Assembly: GCF_029350975.1 (NCBI RefSeq)
Contig: NZ_JARKMR010000004.1
Span: forward strand, 80,754-144,753
DNA: 64,000 nucleotides
Source of the DNA: Maribacter zhoushanensis
GTDB lineage: Bacteria > Bacteroidota > Bacteroidia > Flavobacteriales > Flavobacteriaceae
Direction: 5' to 3'
Numbering within the stretch: position 1 is the first letter of the stretch; the number at the start of each line of letters is the position of its first letter. Below are positions 9,044-18,160 of the stretch, in pieces. Position numbers and translations under genes: made by a program. The notes beneath the pieces are model-generated. The model saw only the letters and a list, made by a program, of their open reading frames with translations. It did no database searches and was not told the DNA's origin.

Positions 9044-9931
9044 TTACTTCAACATGAATTTAGAAGTACCCAATAATTTTAATTGGTCATCATATACATT
9101 TACCATATAATTTCCATCCTTGAAATCACCAGAAGGCTTACTAATATAATCACATACATCTAAAGATTTGTTCTCATAATAGAAACCAGTTTGCTTACTA
9201 TAAGTAATAGATGCCCCGTTGTCATTTGTCATAGAGTTGCTACCACCAAGTACATTACCTTGAGGATCTAAAACTTCTAAGAAAAATTCTCTATCGCCTG
9301 CTTGTGCAATTACGTTATCAGCTACAGTAAAACAGATTTTAAACTTATCAGTTGCTTTAGCTCTTTGTGTAGAAACTAATTTTCCACTGTTACGTTCTTT
9401 AACGGCATCAACATTAAACTTAGATAAGTTCAACGCAGAACCTTTTTCTACTACTTGAGCCAAGTTTGTATTTTGTACTACTAAAGAGTCATTAAAAACA
9501 GTTTGCTTTTCTAATTCCACATACGTACTGTCACGTTGCATAGCAATTGCAGTATTTGAACGTGTTAAAGAATCTACTTGCTTTAATAATTGCTCTCTTT
9601 CTGCTTTAAGAACACCAACTTGTCTTCTATATCTAGATAAAGAACCTATATCAGCTTTCATTGTTTTTACAGAATCAATATATTTTGCAATATTATCTCT
9701 TGCGCTTACCAACTCTTCATTAGTGGCATTGCTTTCTAAAATAGCTTTGTCATACTCAGATTTCAAGCTATTTAAATCTTCAACTACCAATTCTTTCTCT
9801 TTGGTAAGTACACCTTCAGTCTTCTTTTTATCTTGGTAAAGACTTACTGTGTAAATGATAGTACCTAAAAGCACAACACCTAAAAGAGCGGTCAAAACCT
9901 TTAAGCCATTGTTGTTTTTTGTTTCAGTCAT
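9044..9931 (-). CDS. Membrane-anchored coiled-coil protein of unknown function
   Basis: A 295-residue protein. One membrane segment (about 10-30, LKVLTALLGVVLLGTIIYTV) is followed by a long heptad-like charged region (about 37-165) rich in Glu, Lys, Ser and Asp, and a C-terminal globular domain (about 190-295) with two cysteines (CFTVADN and DVCDYIS). The C-terminal domain reads like a beta-sandwich and is probably periplasmic. Such proteins are sometimes labelled chromosome-partitioning proteins because of the coiled coil, but no ATPase motif is present. It stands alone, convergent with fumC. Confidence 0.72.
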   Translation of the reverse strand: MTETKNNNGLKVLTALLGVVLLGTIIYTVSLYQDKKKTEGVLTKEKELVVEDLNSLKSEYDKAILESNATNEELVSARDNIAKYIDSVKTMKADIGSLSRYRRQVGVLKAEREQLLKQVDSLTRSNTAIAMQRDSTYVELEKQTVFNDSLVVQNTNLAQVVEKGSALNLSKFNVDAVKERNSGKLVSTQRAKATDKFKICFTVADNVIAQAGDREFFLEVLDPQGNVLGGSNSMTNDNGASITYSKQTGFYYENKSLDVCDYISKPSGDFKDGNYMVNVYDDQLKLLGTSKFMLK

Positions 9932-10084
9932 AATTTTAAATTTAATAAAGTGTCTGTTTGTTCAGTTTATATACGTGGTAATTCAAATTTTAGATTTTTT
10001 AATGTTAAATTAATTTATAAACCTTGTTAGGGACTATAAAATATGATATAACTTAGGTGTTAACTAAAATAACAATTAGAAATC

Positions 10085-10555
10085 ATGCTTAGCATTGTGC
10101 CTTACGAGCCTAAATATACTGAAAACTTTAGAGACTTGAATATTGCTTGGATTACTGAATATTTTAAGGTGGAAGAAAAAGACAAGGAGCTATTAGATCA
10201 TAGTCAATCTACAATAATTGATAAAGGCGGATATATCTTTATAGGATTATGGAATGACAAACCTGTAGGATGCTTTGCATTGATCAAAAAGGAAGCTAAT
10301 CGTTTTGAATTGGGTAAGATGGCAGTAGACAAAAACCATCATGGATTAAAAATCGGGCAAAAAATGCTAGCCCATGCCATAGACTTTTCTAAGAATAAAA
10401 AATGGGAAACTCTAGAATTGTACTCTAGCACTAAATTGGACACCGCTCTGCATATATATAAGAAATTCGGTTTTAAAAATGTGCCACTAGAAGATAATTT
10501 AGAGTACCTTCGATCCGATATTAAAATGGAACTAACACTTTTAAACGTAACATAA
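10085..10555 (+). CDS. GNAT family N-acetyltransferase
   Basis: A 156-residue single GNAT domain. Motif A is ELGKMAVDKNHHGLKIGQKML, whose HHGLKIG part stands for the usual Q/RxxGxG/A acetyl-CoA pyrophosphate loop. The later YKKFGFKNV segment is the typical motif B end. Substrate is unknown. Its TAA overlaps the ATG of the following lipoprotein by one base (TAATG), indicating translational coupling. Confidence 0.86.
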   Translation: MLSIVPYEPKYTENFRDLNIAWITEYFKVEEKDKELLDHSQSTIIDKGGYIFIGLWNDKPVGCFALIKKEANRFELGKMAVDKNHHGLKIGQKMLAHAIDFSKNKKWETLELYSSTKLDTALHIYKKFGFKNVPLEDNLEYLRSDIKMELTLLNVT

Positions 10556-11376
10556 TGAAAATAAATAAATTGCTTGTTTTAGTATTCTTGGGCGCTATGG
10601 CATTTGCATGTAAAGATGCTAAGAAAGCAGAGAGCAACGTAGATACTACAACCGAAATTGAAGAAAACAAATCGGTTACCGAAATAATCAACAAGCGTAA
10701 ATCTGAAGATATCAAGTTTATTCCTATTGAGCATTCCACAGCTGTAATAGAATGGAACGATGTCATCATTTACATTGACCCTGTTGGCGGAGCCGCTGCT
10801 TTTGAAGGTCAAAAAAAACCTACTTTAATTTTAATTACCGATATACACGGCGACCACTTAAATGTAGAGACTTTAAATGCCTTAGACACTGCTAACGCAA
10901 CATTTGTAGTACCACAAGCGGTCGCTAACGAATTACCTGAAAAATATAAAGAACAACTTGTAATTATGGCAAATGGGACCAGTAAAGAACTTAATGATAT
11001 TACAATTGAAGCTATACCCATGTACAACCTTAGAAAAGAAGCTTTAAAATTCCATGAAAAAGGACGCGGTAACGGATATGTTCTTAACATTGACGGTCAG
11101 CGAATTTACTTCTCTGGTGACACCGAAGACATTCCAGAAATGCGTTCTTTAAAAAATATTGACAAAGCTTTTATATGTATGAACTTACCATACACTATGA
11201 CAGAAGAAAGTGCCGCTGCTTCCGTTTTGGACTTTAAGCCTAAACAAGTATACCCATATCACTACAGAGGTAAACCCGACGTAAGCGATGTTGCGAAATT
11301 TAAGCAATTAGTAGACGCAGGCAACCAAGATATTGAAGTGATACAGTTAGATTGGTACCCTAATAAAGAATATTAA
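10555..11376 (+). CDS. Metallo-beta-lactamase-fold lipoprotein (UlaG-like)
   Basis: A 273-residue protein with a lipoprotein signal (MKINKLLVLVFLGAMAFACK; lipobox Cys at 19). The metallo-beta-lactamase fold is indicated by IEHSTAVIEW, the metal site DIHGDHLN (HxDH), FSGDTED and a late His in YPYHYRG. This belongs to the UlaG-like Lactamase_B_3 branch, whose members hydrolyse varied esters or phosphodiesters, so the substrate cannot be told. The lipid anchor puts it in the cell envelope. It overlaps the GNAT gene by one base and ends before a strong terminator. Confidence 0.85.
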   Translation: MKINKLLVLVFLGAMAFACKDAKKAESNVDTTTEIEENKSVTEIINKRKSEDIKFIPIEHSTAVIEWNDVIIYIDPVGGAAAFEGQKKPTLILITDIHGDHLNVETLNALDTANATFVVPQAVANELPEKYKEQLVIMANGTSKELNDITIEAIPMYNLRKEALKFHEKGRGNGYVLNIDGQRIYFSGDTEDIPEMRSLKNIDKAFICMNLPYTMTEESAAASVLDFKPKQVYPYHYRGKPDVSDVAKFKQLVDAGNQDIEVIQLDWYPNKEY

Positions 11377-11399
11377 TATTAGCTAATAGCTGAAAATAA

Positions 11400-11426
11400 A
11401 AAAGCCCGCAATTGCGGGCTTTTTCT
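11400..11426. terminator. Bidirectional terminator between MBL gene and ettA
   Basis: A perfect inverted repeat, GCCCGCAATTGCGGGC (11404-11419), with A-run before and T-run after; it sits between two convergent genes. Confidence 0.92.
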
Positions 11427-11438
11427 TTTATTAAAATA

Positions 11439-13130
11439 TTATCTGATCAACTTCTTATACTTAATTCGTTTCGGCATAAGGTCTCCGCCTAATCTCTTTT
11501 TCTTATTCTCTTCATAGTCAGAGAAAGAACCTTCAAAGAAATACACTTGAGAATCACCCTCAAAAGCTAGAATGTGTGTACAGATACGATCCAAGAACCA
11601 TCTATCATGCGATATTACCACTGCACAACCAGCAAAATTTTCTAAACCTTCTTCAAGGGCACGTAACGTATTTACATCTAAGTCGTTGGTAGGCTCATCT
11701 AATAAAAGAACGTTACCTTCTTCCTTTAATGTCATAGCCAAATGCAAACGGTTACGCTCACCACCAGACAACATGTTTACTTTTTTGTTCTGCTCACTAC
11801 CTGAGAAATTAAATCTACTTAGGTATGCACGAGAATTCACTTGTTTACCGCCCATCATTACCATCTCTTGCTCATCACTAAAGTTCTGCCAAATGGTTTT
11901 TTCAGGATCAATATTAGAATGACTTTGGTCAACATATGCAATCTTAGCAGTTTCACCAGTTTCAAACTCTCCTTTATCAGGAGTTTCTTCACCCATGATC
12001 ATTCTAAAAATAGTGGTTTTACCGGCACCGTTAGGACCAATAATACCAACAATACCTGCTTGTGGTAATTTAAAGTTCAAATCTTCATAAAGCAATTTAT
12101 CGTCATAAGCTTTACTTACTCCCTTTGCTTCAATTACATTGGTACCTAATCGCGGTCCGTTAGGGATGTAAATTTCTAGTTTCTCGTCAAGTTGTTTCTG
12201 ATCTTGACTCATTAACTTATCGTAATTCTTAAGACGTGCCTTTTGTTTTGTCTGCCTTCCTTTTGCTCCTTGACGTACCCATTCTAGCTCTCGCTCTAAA
12301 GTTTTCTGTCTTTTAGAAGCTGTTTTGCTCTCTTGAGCCAAACGTTTAGATTTTTGATCTAACCATGAAGAATAGTTTCCTTTCCATGGTATGCCTTCTC
12401 CTCTATCCAATTCAAGAATCCAACCGGCAACATTATCCAAGAAATATCTATCGTGTGTTACAGCAATTACCGTACCCTTGTAAGATGCTAAATGATGCTC
12501 TAACCAATGTACAGATTCTGCATCTAAGTGGTTGGTAGGCTCATCTAATAATAAAATTTCAGGTTCTTGAAGTAGTAATCGACATAAGGCTACCCTTCTT
12601 CTCTCACCACCGGATAATACGGCAATTTTCTTATCAGGGTCCGGAGTACGTAAAGCATCCATTGCAATTTCTAACTTGGTATCCAACTCCCAAGCATTGG
12701 CGGCATCAATTTTATCTTGTAGAACAGCCTGTTGATCCATCAACTTCTGCATTTTGTCAGCATCTTCATAAACCTCAGGGAGACCAAACATATCGTTTAT
12801 CTTATTGTACTCATCAAGAATGGCTACAGTTTCTGCAACACCTTCTTTTACAATCTCTAAAACGGTTTTGTTTTCATCCAATTCAGGTTCCTGTTCTAGG
12901 TACCCAACATTATAACCAGGAGAAAATACAACATCACCTTGAAAGTTTTTATCGACCCCTGCAATAATCTTCAGCAAAGTAGATTTACCAGAACCGTTTA
13001 GACCTAAAATTCCGATTTTGGCACCGTAGAAAAAACTTAAGTATATATTCTTTAAAACTGGGGTATTAGCATTCTTATAGGTTTTCGTAACTCCTGACAT
13101 GGAGAAGATTACCTTCTTATCGTCTGACAT
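11439..13130 (-). CDS. ettA: Energy-dependent translational throttle protein EttA (ABC-F)
   Basis: A 563-residue soluble ABC-F protein with two nucleotide-binding domains and no membrane segment. Walker A motifs are GLNGSGKST (about 43-51) and GPNGAGKTT; signatures are LSGGERRRVAL and LSGGERNRLHL; both Walker B regions read LLLDEPTN. The basic linker between domains (WVRQGAKGRQTKQKARL) and the length fit EttA rather than Uup or a resistance ABC-F. EttA binds the ribosomal E site and gates translation according to ATP/ADP ratio. A small membrane protein gene lies 65 bases upstream on the same strand. Confidence 0.94.
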   Translation of the reverse strand: MSDDKKVIFSMSGVTKTYKNANTPVLKNIYLSFFYGAKIGILGLNGSGKSTLLKIIAGVDKNFQGDVVFSPGYNVGYLEQEPELDENKTVLEIVKEGVAETVAILDEYNKINDMFGLPEVYEDADKMQKLMDQQAVLQDKIDAANAWELDTKLEIAMDALRTPDPDKKIAVLSGGERRRVALCRLLLQEPEILLLDEPTNHLDAESVHWLEHHLASYKGTVIAVTHDRYFLDNVAGWILELDRGEGIPWKGNYSSWLDQKSKRLAQESKTASKRQKTLERELEWVRQGAKGRQTKQKARLKNYDKLMSQDQKQLDEKLEIYIPNGPRLGTNVIEAKGVSKAYDDKLLYEDLNFKLPQAGIVGIIGPNGAGKTTIFRMIMGEETPDKGEFETGETAKIAYVDQSHSNIDPEKTIWQNFSDEQEMVMMGGKQVNSRAYLSRFNFSGSEQNKKVNMLSGGERNRLHLAMTLKEEGNVLLLDEPTNDLDVNTLRALEEGLENFAGCAVVISHDRWFLDRICTHILAFEGDSQVYFFEGSFSDYEENKKKRLGGDLMPKRIKYKKLIR

Positions 13131-13195
13131 AAATTATAGTGTTTATTGAAAATTATAAGCTAGTAGAAAAATTCACTACCGGTTTAAAATGTATG

Positions 13196-13372
13196 TTATA
13201 CTCTACCCTTAAGTGCGTTGAACACCCAAGCAATAGCAAAAAAACCAATTCCGACGGATGCAAAACCCCAACCAGCAACTTGATCATAGCGAAAAGCTCC
13301 TAATGCAATAAGAGCAAGACCTACAAAAATCATAATAAAAGTAGCCCAAGTGAGCACAGTATTCTTGTTCAT
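13196..13372 (-). CDS. Small two-helix membrane protein, 58 residues (CAL67264-like)
   Basis: ATG at 13372-13370, TAA at 13198-13196. The peptide MNKNTVLTWATFIMIFVGLA... has two hydrophobic helices (about 6-26 and 34-52) joined by FRYDQVAGWG, and ends NALKGRV. It resembles the small Bacteroidota membrane family I know as CAL67264, recalled from memory and not checked. It lies directly upstream of ettA in the same direction and is probably co-transcribed. Function is unknown. Confidence 0.75.
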   Translation of the reverse strand: MNKNTVLTWATFIMIFVGLALIALGAFRYDQVAGWGFASVGIGFFAIAWVFNALKGRV

Positions 13373-13445
13373 TTTCGAGTCGATTAAAATTTAAGCGAAC
13401 ATCAAATATCGTAAATTTTAAGATATTTGTCCACTATTACCCATG

Positions 13446-14420
13446 CTAATATTCAAACGGAAACACAATTCCCGTCTTTTTACGTACCGAATCCATAATC
13501 CCTATTAAATCTAGGCTATTTTGGTGACTCCATAAGTCACTCTCTTTTTTCCCAGAATTTAGACAATCGTGAACTTCCTCAATTTCATGAACATACCCTT
13601 TACCTCTTTTTCCGACTTCCTTAGAAATCGTTTCTCCATCTTTTTCTAAAGTGTAACCTGTAGACTCATGCCATCTTGGGTGTATAAAAATAGTCCCTAG
13701 GCTTCCGGCTATTTCAGATTTCTTTTCAGAGTTAGAATTGAGTCCGCTATACAGAATAGCCTGAGCATTATCATAGTTAAAAATCATACTACACTGCACC
13801 TCTACTCCGGTTTTATAAAGATTCGCCGTTGCCTTTATATCCTTTGGTTTTCCTAACATTAAATATGCTAAAAATATAGGATAGATACCTATGTCCAATA
13901 AAGAGCCACCAGCAAGATCAGGGTTTAACAATCTTCCGTTCTCATCCCTATCCAAAGCATAAAAAGCAAAATCTGAATGTAGATATCCAATGCCACCAAT
14001 AGTATCATTTTCTACCAATTCTTTCACCTTTTTGATTGTAGGATTAAAACGTGACCATAAAGCCTCCATTAAAAAAACATTATTCTCCTTGGCGACTGCA
14101 ACCATTTTTTCAACCTCAGCTTTGTTTACACCCATCGGTTTTTCGCATAGCACAGCATTACCTGCTTTCATTGCTGCAATACTCAAATCTGCATGTGATG
14201 TATGTGGCGTTGCCAAGTAAATGATATCTACCGTACCACTATTAAATAGCTCTTCATAACTTCCATATGCATTTTCTGCTTCATATTCATCTGCAAAAGC
14301 TCTTGCTTTCTCTAAACTTCTTGATGCCACGGACACCAATTTACCACCATTTACCAATGCTAAATCTTTAGAAAAACTATGGGCAATGTTACCTGCCCCT
14401 ACAATACCCCACTTTATCAT
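13446..14420 (-). CDS. Gfo/Idh/MocA family oxidoreductase
   Basis: A 324-residue NAD(P)-dependent dehydrogenase. The N-terminal Rossmann motif is GIVGAGNIAHSF (GxGxxA), and the family's CEKPMGVN motif, whose Lys is catalytic, lies near residue 95. A C-terminal alpha/beta substrate domain follows. Substrates in this family are usually sugars, inositols or dihydrodiols; the GxxA/CEKP form and length resemble trans-dihydrodiol-dehydrogenase-like members, but the substrate is not determined. It is divergent from the acyl-CoA carboxylase gene with 72 bases between starts. Confidence 0.88.
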   Translation of the reverse strand: MIKWGIVGAGNIAHSFSKDLALVNGGKLVSVASRSLEKARAFADEYEAENAYGSYEELFNSGTVDIIYLATPHTSHADLSIAAMKAGNAVLCEKPMGVNKAEVEKMVAVAKENNVFLMEALWSRFNPTIKKVKELVENDTIGGIGYLHSDFAFYALDRDENGRLLNPDLAGGSLLDIGIYPIFLAYLMLGKPKDIKATANLYKTGVEVQCSMIFNYDNAQAILYSGLNSNSEKKSEIAGSLGTIFIHPRWHESTGYTLEKDGETISKEVGKRGKGYVHEIEEVHDCLNSGKKESDLWSHQNSLDLIGIMDSVRKKTGIVFPFEY

Positions 14421-14492
14421 ACTTTTTGTTTTTGTTGCATGAACACCAAAATTAACTCCTTATCTTTATCAAAAGAAAAGATATTATATAGA

Positions 14493-16121
14493 ATGGATTT
14501 AAAATTCAATCAAAACGAAGATAGGAATAAGTTGTTATTATCAGACCTTAGAAGAAAGCTAAACGAGGTTTATTTAGGCGGAGGAAAAGCCAAAATAGCC
14601 AAGCAGCATGATCAAGGAAAAATGACCGCCAGAGAACGTATTGATTATCTTTTAGATCCAAAGTCTGAACAAATAGAAATAGGTGCTTTTGTTGGTGACG
14701 GCATGTATAAAGAACACGGCGGCTGCCCATCTGGTGGTGTCGTTATTAAAATGGGGTACGTAAAAGGAAAGCAGTGCATTGTCGTTGCCAATGATGCTAC
14801 GGTTAAAGCCGGAGCTTGGTTCCCCATTACCGCAAAGAAAAATTTAAGAGCACAAGAAATAGCTATAGAAAACAAACTCCCCATTATTTATTTAGTGGAT
14901 AGCGCGGGAGTGTACTTGCCTTTACAGGATGAGATATTCCCCGATAAGGAGCACTTTGGTCGCATTTTCAGAAATAACGCCATCATGAGCAGTATGGGCA
15001 TTACCCAAATATCTGCCGTTATGGGTAGTTGTGTTGCCGGTGGTGCATATTTACCAATTATGAGCGATGAAGCGCTAATTGTAGATAAAACCGCAAGTAT
15101 ATTTTTGGCAGGCAGCTATTTGGTAAAAGCTGCTATTGGCGAAAGCATAGATAATGAAACTTTAGGCGGAGCTACTACACATTGTGAAATTAGTGGAGTA
15201 ACAGATTATAAAGCGAAAGATGATGCCGCGGCTTTAGATACCATAAAGAATATTATGGATAAAATCGGTGATTTCCCTAAGGCGGGATACAACCGTAAGA
15301 AAAGTATGAAGCCAAAAGAAAACCCGGATGATATATACGGAATACTACCAAGCTCTAGAGCTGAGCAATACGATATGATGGAAATCATTAAGCGTTTGGT
15401 AGACGATTCTGAATTTGAAGAATATAAAGCTGGCTACGGACAAACCATTCTTACCGGATATGCACGTATAGATGGGTGGGCAGTAGGTATAGTTGCCAAC
15501 CAAAGAAAAGTAGTTAAAACCAAAAAAGGTGAAATGCAATTTGGCGGAGTAATTTATTCCGACTCCGCAGATAAATCAACCCGATTTATAGCCAACTGCA
15601 ATCAAAAGAAAATTCCCTTAGTCTTTCTACAAGATGTAACCGGTTTTATGGTAGGTAGTAAAAGTGAACATGGTGGTATCATAAAAGATGGAGCTAAAAT
15701 GGTAAATGCGGTAAGTAACTCCGTCGTTCCCAAGTTCACCATCGTCATAGGAAACAGTTATGGAGCCGGAAACTACGCCATGTGCGGTAAAGCATATGAC
15801 CCAAGATTAATTGTTGCTTGGCCAAGCGCAGAACTTGCTGTAATGAGTGGAAACTCTGCTGCCAAAGTATTATTACAAATTGAAAAAGCTTCTTTGAAAA
15901 AGAAAGGTGAAACTATTACAGAAACAAAAGAAACCGAGCTTTTTGATAAAATCAAGAAACGTTACGACAATCAAGTTTCTCCGTACTACGCTGCTTCCCG
16001 CTTATGGACAGATGCTATTATAGACCCAAAAGACACCCGCAAATGGATTTCTATGGGAATTGAAGCTGCTGATCATTCACCTATTGAAAAGCCTTTTAAT
16101 ATGGGGGTTTTGCAAGTTTAA
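14493..16121 (+). CDS. Acyl-CoA carboxylase beta (carboxyltransferase) subunit, methylcrotonyl-CoA carboxylase-like
   Basis: The ATG at 14493 gives 542 residues (MDLKFNQNEDRN...); an upstream in-frame ATG at 14379 would run into the divergent oxidoreductase and is rejected. Both halves of the biotin-dependent carboxyltransferase are present: GGCPSGGVVIKMG, NDATVKAGAWFPIT, YLPLQDEIFPDKEHFGRIF, VMGSCVAGGAYLP and, in the C-terminal half, IGNSYGAGNYAMCGKAYDP. The YLPxQxxxFPDxxHFGR segment and the ATVKAG motif resemble the beta subunit of methylcrotonyl-CoA carboxylase (leucine breakdown) more than propionyl-CoA carboxylase. No biotin carboxylase/BCCP alpha subunit is nearby, so it must be encoded elsewhere. 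Substrate is inferred only. Confidence 0.88.
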   Translation: MDLKFNQNEDRNKLLLSDLRRKLNEVYLGGGKAKIAKQHDQGKMTARERIDYLLDPKSEQIEIGAFVGDGMYKEHGGCPSGGVVIKMGYVKGKQCIVVANDATVKAGAWFPITAKKNLRAQEIAIENKLPIIYLVDSAGVYLPLQDEIFPDKEHFGRIFRNNAIMSSMGITQISAVMGSCVAGGAYLPIMSDEALIVDKTASIFLAGSYLVKAAIGESIDNETLGGATTHCEISGVTDYKAKDDAAALDTIKNIMDKIGDFPKAGYNRKKSMKPKENPDDIYGILPSSRAEQYDMMEIIKRLVDDSEFEEYKAGYGQTILTGYARIDGWAVGIVANQRKVVKTKKGEMQFGGVIYSDSADKSTRFIANCNQKKIPLVFLQDVTGFMVGSKSEHGGIIKDGAKMVNAVSNSVVPKFTIVIGNSYGAGNYAMCGKAYDPRLIVAWPSAELAVMSGNSAAKVLLQIEKASLKKKGETITETKETELFDKIKKRYDNQVSPYYAASRLWTDAIIDPKDTRKWISMGIEAADHSPIEKPFNMGVLQV

Positions 16122-16168
16122 TTTCTTAAATACTTTTAGTAGCAATATCTTATACTATTTACATTCAA

Positions 16169-16207
16169 AAAACCCACAACACATTTAAAATGTATTGTGG
16201 GTTTTTA
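16169..16207 (+). terminator. Rho-independent terminator after the carboxylase gene
   Basis: AACCCACAA (16171-16179) pairs with TTGTGGGTT (16195-16203), with further pairing inside and a T-run to 16206. Confidence 0.85.
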
Positions 16208-16256
16208 TAATAATTACATATCTACTATGCTATTATATTTTGCAATTTTAACGGAC

Positions 16257-17999
16257 TTAATTAGATACCATACTAACAGCATTAGATACTGAAAACAATT
16301 GCTGATTTACATTACGAAGACCAAGTTTAAAAACCTTTGTTTCTTTTCGTTGCGATGCACTACCGTAATTATAATATACAGTGGCTTTTAAATATGTAGG
16401 CGTCAAACTTTTATTACCTAAATAGGTAGCATTAACCAACCAATTACCACGCAGGGTATCATCTATTAAATATTCTTCACTAGAAAAACCTGAACGTTTT
16501 TCGCTTTGAATTCTCTCAGAATCTGCCACTAGAGAATGTTCACTTTTGTAATATCTTTTTTCTGGGTTTACAAATTGTAATTCAAATTCTGCCTCACTAT
16601 CACTCCATTCAAAAACCAAACGAGTCCCCTTAAAATCATCATCAAGTTTAATTTCATTCACCTTATCCGTTGAAACTAAATCGGCACCCTTTAAAGAAAT
16701 CAAATTATTTAAATTACGATCCATTATGGTTTTTACTTCCTCTTCCTTTTCCAATAATTCTTCTTCTAATAAATAATCATATCGTAGATACATAGCTGCC
16801 GCTTTTTGATTCATACCTAGATCTCTATAACTATTTGCAAGGTCTAAATAAGACTGGGCATAATCTGCTCTAAGCGTATATACATCTTCATATAATTTAT
16901 TCGCTTTCTCTAATTTCCCTTCTGCTTGATAAATATATGCCAGAGACTTCAATGCCAAAGGATTTCCACTCAGAACCCTATCATTCTCTTGGATAATCTT
17001 TTCAGCAAATTCATTATTTTTCCATTTGTTAGAAAAGTAATCATAAGCATCTAAAACATAGTAATAAGAACTACTGTATTTTTTGATTTGATTTTCGTAG
17101 ATAACCTTTGCTTCGTCTTCGGTTTTCGCATTTAAAAGTTCATTCAGGTACGAAGGCTTATCTTCTTTAAAATTAACTGTACTTAATGCTGAATTATCAT
17201 ATTTATTATTTCTAAGCTTAGCTTGATCATAAGGCTTTCCATCAATATTACCAGCATATAATAATGTTTTCGTGTTAATTACTATGACACCGCCAGCACC
17301 TATTGACCCGTATCTAGTAGTCATTGCCAAATTATTTAAAACAGCCAACCTAGCAATTGAAGCTGGTGCAATCCACGTAGGAGCACTAGTTAAAATCTGA
17401 CCATCAACATCATAAACCGCAGGTGATGCCTGACTTATGGAATTAAACCCTCTAATGTATACACCTCCACCTCTCATACAATCACCAAACACTCTTACTC
17501 CCGGAAATTCGTTTCTAACAACATCTAAAATACAGATACCTACATCATTGATTTCTTCCTCTTGTAAAAACCTAATTTTTCCTGGTGCAGTCTCACTATC
17601 CAAAATTCCGAATGCCGTTTTAATTAAATTTGGTTTGTATTTATACTCTTCTTCCAATTCACTTTGAGATTTCCTATTACTACCTTTTACGGTTACCTCA
17701 TCTAATTGTTCAACTTTTTGACTCATTCCTATATTCAAGGTGCGAGTAACATCTTCTACCATAATTTGCACATCATTGAGGCCCGGATATTTGTATAATA
17801 ACACATCTCTAGGTTCAGTCGTTATTTGGTAAAATCCGTTTGAGTCTGTTGTAGTTGCAATATCAGAATCTATAATAGATATCTGAACATTTGCCAAAGG
17901 AGCATCCATTTGGGTAACTTTACCTTTTACAATTTTGCTCTGGGCATGAACATTGCAAGCAAAAGATGCTAATACTAAGAGGAATAAAACATTTTTCAT
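16257..17999 (-). CDS. Barrel-less SusC-like plug protein with TPR and DUF2135-like domains (short paralogue)
   Basis: A 580-residue secreted protein. Order: signal peptide (1-19); carboxypeptidase-like regulatory domain (about 22-92, VKGKVTQMDAPLANVQISI); plug-like domain (about 115-255; IRGFNSISQASPAVYDVDGQ and RYGSIGAGGVIVINTK match SusC-type plugs); TPR-like helices (about 285-430, LAYIYQAEGKLEKANKLYEDV, YLDLANSYRDLGMNQKAA); and a C-terminal beta domain (about 460-575, LVFEWSDSEAEFELQFVNP) resembling DUF2135. No beta-barrel follows the plug and the protein is too short for one. It is a paralogue of the next gene upstream (18161-20836). Function unknown. Confidence 0.82.
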   Translation of the reverse strand: MKNVLFLLVLASFACNVHAQSKIVKGKVTQMDAPLANVQISIIDSDIATTTDSNGFYQITTEPRDVLLYKYPGLNDVQIMVEDVTRTLNIGMSQKVEQLDEVTVKGSNRKSQSELEEEYKYKPNLIKTAFGILDSETAPGKIRFLQEEEINDVGICILDVVRNEFPGVRVFGDCMRGGGVYIRGFNSISQASPAVYDVDGQILTSAPTWIAPASIARLAVLNNLAMTTRYGSIGAGGVIVINTKTLLYAGNIDGKPYDQAKLRNNKYDNSALSTVNFKEDKPSYLNELLNAKTEDEAKVIYENQIKKYSSSYYYVLDAYDYFSNKWKNNEFAEKIIQENDRVLSGNPLALKSLAYIYQAEGKLEKANKLYEDVYTLRADYAQSYLDLANSYRDLGMNQKAAAMYLRYDYLLEEELLEKEEEVKTIMDRNLNNLISLKGADLVSTDKVNEIKLDDDFKGTRLVFEWSDSEAEFELQFVNPEKRYYKSEHSLVADSERIQSEKRSGFSSEEYLIDDTLRGNWLVNATYLGNKSLTPTYLKATVYYNYGSASQRKETKVFKLGLRNVNQQLFSVSNAVSMVSN

Positions 18000-18160
18000 A
18001 GAATAGAGTTTTAAATATTATACTAAAATTAACATCAAAAATTAAACCAGAGTTAATTATGTAGGAATTGATATACAAAATATGTATGAATTTAACAATT
18101 TTACGAAAACATTGAAAAATTAAAACAGACTTCAACCATTTAAATATCAAGCTATTAATT

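Noticed and set aside
14379..14492. Longer N-terminus for the acyl-CoA carboxylase subunit
   Set aside because: It would overlap the divergent oxidoreductase start and adds residues foreign to the family; ATG at 14493 fits.
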